From Rhodamnia argentea (lineage: Eukaryota; Streptophyta; Magnoliopsida; Myrtales; Myrtaceae), in the NCBI RefSeq assembly GCF_020921035.1, contig NC_063150.1, forward strand, positions 35,015,826 to 35,079,825: a DNA stretch of 64,000 nucleotides, in the 5' to 3' direction. Shown here piece after piece: positions 13,677-23,452 of the stretch. The translations under genes were made by a program, and so were the position numbers. Numbering within the stretch: position 1 is the first letter of the stretch; every line of letters begins with the position of its first letter. The notes under the pieces were generated by a model. That model was not told the origin of the DNA and searched no databases. It saw only the letters and a program-made list of their open reading frames with translations.

Positions 13677-16600
13677 TTACCCCGACGCGGCGTAGACACA
13701 TTTTCCGTAACCTGGGAAACAGCAGAGCCCCAAGAGTTTACTTAGATGATCATAAGTGAAAGCTTCGAATGTAATGACTCGACGCCTTAGCTCATGTTTT
13801 GCAGATCAAAGATCAGATTCCGACAGGTTGTGCGTTGTTTTAGTACTTTTGTTGTTCAAATTAATCACGGAGGTGAAAGTGGTGCATCAATTTATACGTA
13901 CTGGGATCGGTTTTAGTGAGCACGGCGGTCCCGCCAAAGTTGCACGCGATGTCTGAGTTGCCGTTCTGCTGGTAGTAGTTGTTGAACGCGAACGAGGCGT
14001 GGGAGACGAGCGTGTCGGGCTGGAAGCACGCCCCACCGTCTCTGATCGGCTTGCAGTCAGCCATCCCGAGCCCGCAGGCCCAGTCCAGCGCGCTCTGGAG
14101 GTCGGCCTGGGGGACGCCCGAAAGGGCCACGCACCACGTCGTGCCGCCGAGGAAAGTCATATTGCCCTCCGGAGGGGACATCGCCGTGGTTGGGATCGCC
14201 ACCTCCGCCTTCTCTTGCACCGAGGTCGCCGCTGTTAATGCTGGAAAAAGAAAAGTACGCGTTAACGAACAAGTTGTTTGCTATTACGGCTAATGATAGT
14301 GCACGAGCAGTCCTTCAGCAAGAGCCCGGGAGCATAGTAAGTTGATTTTTGAATCTCATGCCCAAAATTATTCTCCGACCAGGCCCGCCCGCCCGACAAT
14401 AATTCCGGGTGCATTGTGCTGACGGGCCGGGTTGGCCCAACCGAAATCATGTTAAGATGGGAGGGCCTCGGCAAGCGACGTCCTTTACGGGCTTGGATTG
14501 GCCCGTCAAGGCTCTTTCTTTCGGCCACGACTTCCGCCGGCATGACATCCGGCCCGACCATGAAGCCCATACTTTTCTATAGACTCCGGCCCGAATCTAT
14601 TTAGGCCCGCCTGTCGATCAAGTCTATTGTATTCAACACGCCATCTGTAAGATCGCATGAAACCTTGCTTAATCAACAAATCCCATCCACTATACTTACT
14701 TAGCTTGTTGATAAAGTTCCGATCATAGTCACTTGAAATTTGTAAGCTCCGCACTTTAGCTTTTTGACAAAGCTTATAAACATAATCATGCGATTAATAG
14801 GCCCAAAAATCTTTCCAAGGAGCACCAAATCAGATGCAATTTGGAAGCAAAGTGTCTGTCCTGATATCTTTATGCTTAGCTTCCTCCCCAAGATTTATCT
14901 TTCTATACATCTATTATGATAATTCTTGTTTTCCTAGCCTCACTATTTAGTCAAATCTTTGGATGGTTAATCTTTCAGAATCAATATACCCAACTCCATT
15001 AATTTAAAGTTCCCATTTTTTTCTTTATGCAGGTATTATATACTAAGGATCCTGCTTCTCATCTTTTGATGCGACAACATTGAAATTTCGAAAAATGCGT
15101 TATGTTCTCCCTTACACTAGCCCTTACTCTAAGTGGCTTCTTGATTGAGAAACTAGAGTTTTGGCTCTACCTCGTGCTTACACCGGCAGACTTCCCCTTT
15201 TTAGCTTGGTCCATCTGTACGTGGTTCACAAAAATGTCAAAGTAAAAGATATATATAAGTTATTAAGACCTAAAATCCTAAGCAATTGCATTTTCTTGTC
15301 ACATACCTTTCATCTTAGTTTTGGGAAAACTACCAAAAAAGTCTTAAATCTATTACAATTGTACTAATTCAGTCTTAAACATTTTTTTTGTTAGTTCGGT
15401 CCTAAACCTTTTGTAATTGTGACAATTCAATACATCCGACTAATCTTTGACTGGCCGAAGCTAACGTGAACGCCATCCGACAATATAATTTTTAATAATT
15501 TTTTTGAACTTTTCTATTTTTATTTTTATTTTTTTTTTTTTTTTTTTTTTTCTTCTCTCTTCTTCATCCTCCTATAGCCAGTTACCGGTGGCGATTGGCC
15601 ATTGGAGAGGCTGGCCACTAGCAAGGTTGACCTCAACCTCGCTAGGGGCGGGCGAGGTGCACTCGGCCGGGCGACGGCGAGGCTTGCCTCACCCGCCCGG
15701 ATCTAGCAAGGCTCGGCCTCACTATCACCGGATTGAGCGCGCCTCGTCGATTTGGGCCGGTGAGGCCGACCTCGCTAATGGCGTCTCCTGCGGCCCATTG
15801 CTACCGATGATCGGCCGACCTCGCCAGATTCTGGAGTCTCCTTTGGTCGGTTGCTATTAGCGGCCGGCATCGATAGGATCAAAGAAAGAAATAAAGAAAG
15901 AAAGAAAGAAAGAAAGAGAAAATAAAAAAGGAAAAATAAAATAAATAAAAATATATAATATTAAAGTATTATGTCACGGGACGGTTGGCGCTAGCCTGTG
16001 TCCACGTCGGTGCTGGATGGACTAAATTGGCACGATTAAAAAAAATTTAGGACTGATTTAGTAAAAAAAAATTAAGACCGAATTGACACAATTGCAATAG
16101 ATTTATGACTTTTTTTGTAATTCTCCCCTTAATTTTGTGGTAACTCCACTATGAATATTACGGGCGTACGCAAAATTCTCGCAACATAAGAAAATTAATT
16201 CGTAAGGACTCAAACTAGTGTAGGAAAAGACTAGTAAGAAGCATGTAGCTACAATACCATAGAACAAGTGACACCTATTAAGATACATAAAATGCACTAA
16301 TGGAAAAAGCGGATCGAATCACTTTTGTATTTCGTTCAATTTATCAATAGGTAGACATGGGGAGGGATTACGTGTATACTTCTGAAAGTATCACCAGCTT
16401 ATTTCTTCGGTGTTGTAATCTTCCTCAATAAGGAAAGCGATATGAAAACAATGCATAAAGCCGTTTTATAAGAATAGACACTTCTTTGCAAAATTGTTAG
16501 TCGCTTATAGATACTAACTATACTAGGGTTTGCACCTAGATTATTCGTCGATAATAAGGGAAGACTTAAAAGAAATTATTCTTTCTGTTATCCTCATTAC

Positions 16601-19184
16601 AATATATGGGGAGGAAAGGAATACCTTCTTTTTGCACGCGCACTGAGGCAATACCTTACCAAAAGAAAGGACAACGCCAAAACTATACACTTAGTAAAAT
16701 TTGCACCGTCAAAAGAGGACAACGGGATCAAGCAAGAGGGCTGAATTTGCTTTTGCCTTGGGTTAGCTCGCGCATGTTTACTGGTGCCTAATGGGAATCC
16801 CAAGCTCCAATCAACTCAACTCAAAGACTCACAAAGGGTAGCCACACAAAAGACGACGACGGGGACGGGGACGGGGGGACGGGGACGTGGGACAGGGTTT
16901 GCGTAGAGATAGACGAGATGAGACTTTCCGTTCCTTTCTTGTTTAATCAAATGTTGCCTTGTGCTACCAATAGATCCTTCCTTAGTAAAAAATAACGTAA
17001 AGGGTTGTTGCTGATAGATGCGGAATCATTCGAGGGAAACGAAGAGCGGACTTTACTAAAGAACCAAATATCATTTATTATGGGAAAGGTATGTCTATTG
17101 AAGCTCAACTGAAAGCTTAGGATCCTCCATCCATCCCCGAGTTGGGGATAGTCAACGTGATATGGAATGTAGTAAAGGGACGAGGAGTCCTTCGGTCCAA
17201 CCTAACTAAGGAGGACGAGTCGCCTCGTCTAGGGTGAGTACTATGGCATGTACAGATTTTGCCTCTACAAATAAAGGCCGATCCATGTGCATATACTCTT
17301 ATCTCATATGTGATCAAATTATTTATGGAAATGTTGAACAGACTTTGCTCAATCAAGGCCCACCTACGTATGTATTCCAATTGTACTAGATAACCTAGCT
17401 TTATCTATGAAAAATCCCGAGACACTATCACCATGCTCGAGCCGATGCCCAATTTTTACTAATATCAAATGCCCGTCTTTGGCATGCACCTCTAGCTGGC
17501 GCTGTTGCCGTTGATCCTCCATGTCCCCTAACGCAGTTCCCAGAAGATTACGACGATCATTCTCTAGTGGCTGCAACTCAAGACACTCCTATGATCTAGG
17601 CCCGTAATGATCGTAATGAAAGCAGATCAAATGAATCCCTCGTGCTCTATTTTATGTATGTTCTATCTCAAACGAGACCTCGATATAAGGTTGTGTGAGA
17701 CCCGCACATTTGAGCATATAAACCTAGTAGATGCCGATACAGTTGCAATATCTACCCTCATGACTTCACCTATTTTACTTCTAAGATTCAAGAGAACGCT
17801 TATGTCATCATATTGTAGATAGAGTCTTGGAAACCTTAACCGTCGATAGCACTTCCCAGGTTGAAATTGGGTTTCCATTGACGATCTGTAAGGTTTAGTC
17901 CCTGATCATTTTGGTCCATCCATAACATAGTTAAAATCTTCTACTGCAGTCGTTGCCAAGATTGCGGAGAGCTGCATGACCATTAGGGCTTATATCTGAT
18001 GTGCTCTCTTGACCATGGAAATTTTAACTTTTTCTTCTTACCTAACAATTGAATCTTGGGCGTAGAGCCGTGAGCAACACGGTCTCTTCAAAGTGAACCA
18101 AATGGTCGGAAAATTCCAGTCATGTTATCCGACTTCCCTCCACACCTGACCGGTCAATGGCGCTCTTTGAAGCTTTCGACCATCGATGAGAACCAGCTAA
18201 ACTCTTGCATGACACGGCTCAGGTCCTGTTCCGCTACCTTCACCACCTTTTTTAATGCAAGCTGCTCCCCCCATTGCTTTTGGTCTCCCAGCCTAGTACT
18301 AGTTTGCAAGCCAAACTTCCAAATTATCTAAATGTTTGTAGTTTGCATAAAGGTGAGACCTCGAATCAAACCTAGCCGAACCTGAAATTAGAACATAGTA
18401 AATCGGAGCGAGTGGTCTAAAATGAAGGATTTTGGGTTCGATTACCAAATGAAGTGGGCTTGTTCAGGTACACCTGTAAAATAAGTTAATTGCAGCCGTA
18501 ATGTCATTTCACATCAAGATATCTCTCTCTTTCCTAACACGTGTAGGGACGAGCAAGACAGATCGATCAAATCGAGAATTGCCCGGATTCGACCAAATCG
18601 GTTGGTTCGGTTTGGTTCCCGATTTTATAAAATTTGAACCGGTGATTTTTTATTTGATTTACGATTCCATGGGGGATCGGACCAATTATTTTTAATTTCT
18701 TACTTCTTGAATGTAAACCTATTAATCCACCTGTCATTTTTTTTTATTTCTTTGCAAACCTAATTTTAATTACTATATTAAAACTAAAGTCCGTATTGCT
18801 CACTCCTACCAATGATTTACCGATTCCCGATTCCTAAGTGAGACCGAATCGGGTCGGGAATCGAGCGTCCCTTAAACACGGGATTGTAGAAATACCCCTT
18901 CATATTATTTGGTAGAGCCAAGACTGATAATGAAGCTCAGAGAGATAGAAGAAATAGGTGCTTCGAAATGAGCAGGTGCTTCTGAACGTCAGCACCAACG
19001 GAAAGGCCAAGACAGAAGCAAACGGATCATGGACATCATAGAAGATTTCACTACAAGATCCTTGCATCTTTTCTTGCATTTTCAGAAGAAAGAGAGAAAG
19101 AGACGATGACGTACCTCCATATAAGCAATGATATTGCACTTGCATCAACAGTAGCCAATGCCCTAGCCCCACCTTCTTTGCCAT
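13677..19184 (-). CDS. X8-domain (CBM43) carbohydrate-binding protein
   Basis: X8/CBM43 proteins bind callose or other beta-1,3-glucans at the cell wall or plasmodesmata. Exon 2 (13902-14240) encodes TTWCVALSGVPQADLQSALD, a WACG motif, the two middle Cys (DCKPI, GACF) and FAFNNYYQQNGNSDIACNFG. Exon 3 (13677-13711) supplies YGKCVYAASG and stop, giving the sixth conserved Cys. The proposed exon 1 (19115-19184) is MAKKVGLGHWLLLMQVQYHC plus LYG, with a strong GAG|GTACGT donor, and joins in exact phase (G+CA). It would encode a weak signal peptide, with a cleavage region near ALTAATS. The total is about 148 residues. The intron between exons 1 and 2 is 4.9 kb and repeat-filled, so the exon 1 assignment is the uncertain part. 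Another in-frame ATG lies 6 bases upstream (19190). No GPI-anchor tail is seen in this model. A splice at GG|GTAAGT in exon 3 could instead extend the C-terminus. Confidence 0.72.
14330..14640. repeat. GGCCCG-rich repeat inside the X8 intron
   Basis: This is a roughly 300 bp GC-rich patch with many GGCCCG/CGGGCC words spaced irregularly, for example GGCCCGCCCGCCCGAC and GGGCCGGGTTGGCCCAACC. Short ORFs cross it on both strands but resemble nothing. Similar GGGCC-rich text occurs at 30060-30350 and 35230-35310. It is probably a decayed mobile element. Confidence 0.4.
15323..16127. mobile_element. MITE, GGGAAAA-TIR family with GC-rich core, copy M1
   Basis: The element is 805 bp. The left end reads GGGAAAACTACCAAAAAAGT, and the right end, reverse-complemented, GGGAGAATTACAAAAAAAGT. 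Both continue as C(T/A)TAAATCTATT. The arms hold complementary 'AATTGTGACAATTCA' words. The core at 15580-15870 is GC-rich (GGCGAGGT, CTCGCC, GGCCGG) and ends in an (AAAG)n run at about 15886-15918. ORFs in the core, such as 15504-15860, are by-products of base composition. It lies in the long X8 intron. Relatives are at 20063, 22640 and 57178. Confidence 0.7.
16857..16900 (+). other. G-rich tract with G-quadruplex potential
   Basis: The sequence holds six closely spaced runs of three or more G, in the pattern GGGGACGGGGACGGGGGG followed by ACGGGGACGTGGG and ACAGGG. This satisfies the usual four-run, short-loop rule on the plus strand. It is unlike the AT-rich surroundings and lies in the X8 intron. 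No function is assigned. Confidence 0.6.
18530..18700. repeat. AACCGG-type repeat relic
   Basis: Words such as AAATCGGTTGGTTCGGTTTG, CCCGATTTTATAAAATTTGA and ACCGGTGATT also appear, rearranged or diverged, at 37490-37600 (GGTCCGATTCTCGATTCTTA, AAATTTGGAACCGATGAT). This indicates a dispersed family. There is no ORF of interest. Confidence 0.45.
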
Positions 19185-20062
19185 GATCATCTGCAAAAAC
19201 ACACTCTCTCTCTCGCTCTCTGAAACTTGCTTTGTTTTGTCTCTTAAACGGATGTGTGAAGGTGTGAGAGATGATGGGGTTTCGTTCATGTGGATAAATG
19301 CAGGGCTGGAGACAAAGAATCGTCGGTTTCTTCAGGGGCAAATCATGTGTTTTCTTTCTTTTTTGCCTGCTTTTTCAGTGTTGCATGCATAGGAAAAAGG
19401 CTGTGGCACGATATGAACGACTCTCTGAAGCCTCAAGTACTTCGAAAGGCACGTAGCGGGGGATTGGACTCGACAAATAAACATATCGTAGACAATTTGA
19501 TATTACGGAAGGTTTAGCAGAGAAAAAGAAAAGTTAAGGAAGGAACATAGAAAAAAAAATTTAAAAATAAAAAAACAAGAGACAAAGTTGATGGATTTGG
19601 TCCCCGAGCTGGATCAAATTATCGCGTGCTCGAAGGAATAAAGCGAAAAAGAGAATGAAGAATTTTTCGGGACATCTTTGGAGTAAAATTTAGTCGTCGG
19701 ATTATTTTTTTTATTAGCGTGATTGGGTCCTTTAGCTTAGATTGGCGAAAAGAAGATTATTTACGTAAATTGAGTTTTTTTGGAGGAGGTGATTGAAAAG
19801 ATTAGAAGATGAAAATGACAAATCTATTTGAAAGACACACAAATGCGACGAAGGTTTCGAAAGTTATATTGTAGAGAGAGTAGCAAGAGTGTATAATTGG
19901 TGCACTGCTTTTGATTTGTATTTGCATATGCAACTACATTATAGGTTGAAGCAAAAGAAATAGCACGAAGAAAATCGACATTTATTTGCTTGGCCAATCG
20001 GACAAAATTATCTCAAATATAGTCTAAAGTAGAACAATGAATTCTTGCTAGGTTGTTCACTA

Positions 20063-20270
20063 GGAAAATTCCCAAAGAAAGTCATAAGTCTATTGTACTT
20101 GTGCCAATTCAGTGTTAAACCTTTTAATTGTGTTAATTGAATCATAAACATTTTCATAAAATCCATCCAGCCGATTTTGACTGGAAATCACCGATGTGGA
20201 CGCCGACCGTCCTACGTGACACGACCTGCACTGATGTAAACCTTTTTTAATAATATTTTGATATAGATGA
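20063..20270. mobile_element. MITE, GGGAAAA-TIR family, left half only (M2)
   Basis: The left terminus AGGAAAATTCCCAAAGAAAG, followed by TCATAAGTCTATTG and GTGCCAATTCAG, matches the M1 arm at 15323. The arm continues to about 20260 with the family's CGTCCTACGTGACACGACCTGC block. No matching right end follows, and a hAT-like element begins at 20427. This copy appears truncated or interrupted. Confidence 0.55.
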
Positions 20271-20426
20271 TATATGAGCCCGGAGTCTCCGTCACAGCTT
20301 TTGGTGCATTGAGCTGATTAGTATTAATCCTGTTTTGGAAAATATCTGCATGATTGCCGTTCGACTAGTGGCATGATCTTGATTTGGGTGGATTGACTGC
20401 GCATCATGATGCATGGGGACCATAAT

Positions 20427-21443
20427 GGCTGCGTTTGGGAACATTTTGGGGGAATGCAAAGCCATTTTCTGAAGGGCCTTTGAGTGCAGGCGTATCTGGT
20501 GAAAGCTAGGGTAGTGTTTGAATAACTCATTTTGCAAAGCAACTTTGAAATTAAAAAAAAAAATAAAGAAAGGAAATGAAAAACAGAGGCAGCCATGGCC
20601 GAGGAAGAGAAGACATGGAGGAGCCCTTGTCGGAGCAGGTGCCGCCGACTCGCCGACGATCCTTGTCGGAGCAGGCGTCGCTGGAGCTTCCCTTCTCGTC
20701 TCGTCCCGTCCTGCCCTCAGTCGTCTCGCCCCACTCTGTGGTCGTTTGAAGCTCGTCGCCCTCAGATCTGGTTACTCGTGACCACCCACGACCTCTCCTC
20801 GTTCTGTCCTTCAAGCGTCGCCCCAACCTCAGCCTCGGCGACGGCCAAACGACCTTCGACTCACTATGAGCAAATCTGGTCGTTCAAAGCTCGTCGCCAT
20901 CAGATCTTGTGCCTCGCAACCAGCCACGACCTCTCCTAGATCTGGTCCTCAAGCGTCGGCGCAACCACAATCAAGGCGACGTCGATGTCGCGCAACCTTA
21001 GGCGAGCCGAAACCGAGGTCCCCGACCTCGGGTTGTGCCTCTCTGGACTCCGGTGCAGCTAGGGTCAGGCGGAAGGCAACCCTAGCCGCACCACCCTGGG
21101 CGATCAACGTCGGTGTTGCAGATCGCTCGTCGACATCTGTGAAGCACGCCCTCTGCTCCACCACTTCCCTAATCTGCTGCAAGGAGAAGATGAACAGTAC
21201 ATGGGCTAAATTGGAAAATAAAATAAAAAGAGGGGGCAATTTGGGAAGGAAAAAAATTCATTTTACTGTATACCTAGCCTTCCGAAGATGCTCAATGCCC
21301 GAAGCAAGTCCCCAGCTGCCTTGGGCTTTCAACTTTGGCCCATATTTGCATTTTCTTAAAGTGGATTGCCAAACACCAAAATTTTTTCCCCAAGGACTTT
21401 AGAGGTCCAAAGTGCCTTGGGAAAGCTGTTACCAAACGCACCC
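20427..21443. mobile_element. hAT-like non-autonomous element with GC-rich filler
   Basis: The 1017 bp element has termini GGCTGCGTTTGGGAACA (left) and GGGTGCGTTTGGTAACA (right, reverse-complemented), matching at 15 of 17 positions. This is the GCGTTTGG-type end common in plant hAT MITEs. The GC-rich interior contains an imperfect 61 bp direct repeat at 20739-20799 and 20877-20937 (core AAGCTCGTCGCC, AGATCT, ACGACCTCTCCT). No 8 bp duplication is visible at the borders. ORFs of up to 178 codons are present but match no family I know. Confidence 0.55.
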
Positions 21444-22639
21444 ATAGAAAGTCATGAATTTTATTATTGTGCGACTGGTAAGCAGTCATGGTCCTATGTA
21501 TACTTACTTGGTGAGTCTAATTGCATTTCCTATTACTTTCGTATTTGATTAGACTCTTAATTGTTTTATTCCCCAGATAATGACATGATTCCCATTAGAT
21601 GGAGAAAAGATAATTACCATGTTTGCTAGTATGATCTTTTCTTTACATTGTTATGATGCATTCCAGCTTCCTGAGAGATCACTTGAAGAGAGTGGTAATG
21701 ACGTTGCATTCAGCCACTGGAAGCTTGAATGAGTTCCAAATCTTGGGCTCAACTCGAGTCACAAGGTGAGACTTGGATACCTGGCAGATTAACTGCAAAG
21801 CAAGCTCATTTCAATCAAACCCAGAGAGATTGCCTACTAATAATTATTTTTAAGAACAAGAGCATTGAAAATCTTAAAACTTATCACGAAAATACAATTG
21901 CGTCATAAAACTTGCAAAAAGTGCAATCAAATTCTCAAAACTTGTCAAATTGATGGAGTTAAGTCCTTCCATTAACTTGTTTCAACTTGACTAATGGAAA
22001 ATACTAATGTGGATTCTTTTGATATTTCATCTCTCTTCCGTGGCGATAATATACTTAAATAGAAAACATAAAGCTATCAAATTTGATTTTTATCTAAATT
22101 TTATTTAAATTAAATTAAAAATAAGGTAAATTGTTCAAATAAAAGGAGAGTTTGAAACTATCATCGGGAAGGGCCGATGATGGTGGGGAGGCCGGCGACA
22201 CCCGCCACAGCAAAAGAAGCTTGCCGACTCTCTACCGGATCTAGGCGAGAGTCGGCAGTCTTGGCCCGGTTCTGGCTTAGGGCCTCCACGGGCGGCCAAC
22301 CCTTGCTAGTGGCAACACTCAACCAAATCTGGGCGAGGGCCACCAAGCTCCCACCATCGTCCGACTCTTCCCGACGATGATGGGGTGATGGCTAGGCTAT
22401 GGAGAAGACCATGAATGCTTCAGACAATTATGCTATCTCACTATGCCACAAACACGACTATCACTAGGGATTGCAAGGATTCTTTTTTAGTCTCCGAGCA
22501 TCATGAAACTACTCCATGATACTTTCATGCTCCATAAGTTTTCTAATCCACGAGATCCACAGCGCGGCAAATGAAGAGCATAATTATAGCCAAATCATCG
22601 TATCAAGCTAACAAGGCAATTCTAATTCTAAGATAGGAT

Positions 22640-22979
22640 CGGGCAAGGCCAGCCCTTGCTAGCCTAGGTGAGGGCTTGCTTGCCCTCACTGGCCTTGAGG
22701 CCGATGGAAGGAAGAAGGGAAGAAAAAAATAATAAAAGAATAAAAAAAGCAAAGGAAAACATAACAAAAAAAAAAAAGCAACTAAACAATGTCAATATCG
22801 GCCATGCCACCTAGAATGGTCGGGATTTAGTTAGCAATTTCCGACTAAAAATTGACTGAATGGACTCAATTGACAAAATGTGAAAATATCTAAGACTCAA
22901 TTAGCTAAATTAAAAGGTTTACGACTAAATTGAAAAAACTGCAATGCAATAGATTTAGGACTTTTGGACAATTTTCCCA
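22640..22979. mobile_element. MITE, GGGAAAA-TIR family, right half (M3)
   Basis: A GC-rich core (GCCAGCCCTTGCTAGCC, GAGGGCTTGCTTGCCCTCAC) is followed by the family's right arm. This includes ATGGTCGGGATTTAGTTAGC, TGACTGAATGGACTCAATTG and the end AATAGATTTAGGACTTTTGG ACAATTTTCCC. The terminus matches M1 and M4. The left end is not identifiable; sequence at 21850-22010 looks like a different foldback family. Confidence 0.55.
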
Positions 22980-23321
22980 AATTATTGTCTTGTGAGGAAC
23001 AGGACAATCATCTTTGCCAAAGCTTACGAGGAAAAAGTATGGTTCAACGAAATTCAAGCTGTTGAGTCGATCAATCAGACTGATGTCCATCCGAAATACT
23101 AAGGATGCAAATTAAAGCAATGCCAGAAGCAGCAAATGACTCAAAATTGATAACAGTAAGCCACGGGAGTGATTCTCGTATTTAATTAGAACGGTGAACA
23201 ACATGGACAGGTTTCAAAAATTGCATCATCCATGGAATTTGAGAGAGAGAGAGTGTGTGTGTGTACCGAATTCAATTTGGCTCCCTGGATGAACAATTAT
23301 GCTGCTAATTCAACAAACAAC

Positions 23322-23452
23322 AGCAACATCAAAATTACAGTCCAACTGCCAGTTTCCATCCACTGGGTCAGCTGAATCGTTTACTAGCAACATCAAAATT
23401 ACAGTCCAACTGCCAGTTTCCATCCACTGGGTCAGCTGAATCGTTTACTAGC
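23322..23452. repeat. Perfect 64 bp tandem duplication abutting the TMEM208 stop codon
   Basis: Copies at 23322-23385 and 23386-23449 are identical. Homology continues for three more bases (AGC) to 23452, the base adjoining the stop codon of the minus-strand gene (23453-23455). The duplicated block starts AGCAACATCAAAATTACAGT and ends CAGCTGAATCGTTTACT. It therefore makes up the start of the 3' UTR in two identical copies. Confidence 0.92.

Larger units (their letters stand above)
19185..23321. other. Intergenic region between the X8 gene and the TMEM208 homologue
   Basis: No gene is recognised. A CT-rich run near 19200-19225 would lie in the X8 leader or promoter. The remainder contains a MITE half at 20063, a hAT-like element at 20427-21443, GC-rich patches at 22150-22390 and 22620-22710, and a MITE right half ending at 22979. 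ORFs of 60-178 codons at 20300-21490 and 22161-22380 fall inside these elements. Confidence 0.6.

Noticed and set aside
13979-14293. Plus-strand ORFs of 79-104 codons
   Set aside because: They are antisense to X8 exon 2, which has the clear family signature on the minus strand.
15504-15860. 118-codon ORF beginning with a poly-Phe stretch
   Set aside because: It starts in a poly(T) tract and crosses the GC-rich core of MITE M1. Composition alone explains it.
20518-21402. Overlapping ORFs of up to 178 codons on both strands
   Set aside because: All lie inside the GC-rich filler of the hAT-like element, lack conserved motifs and run across an internal duplication.
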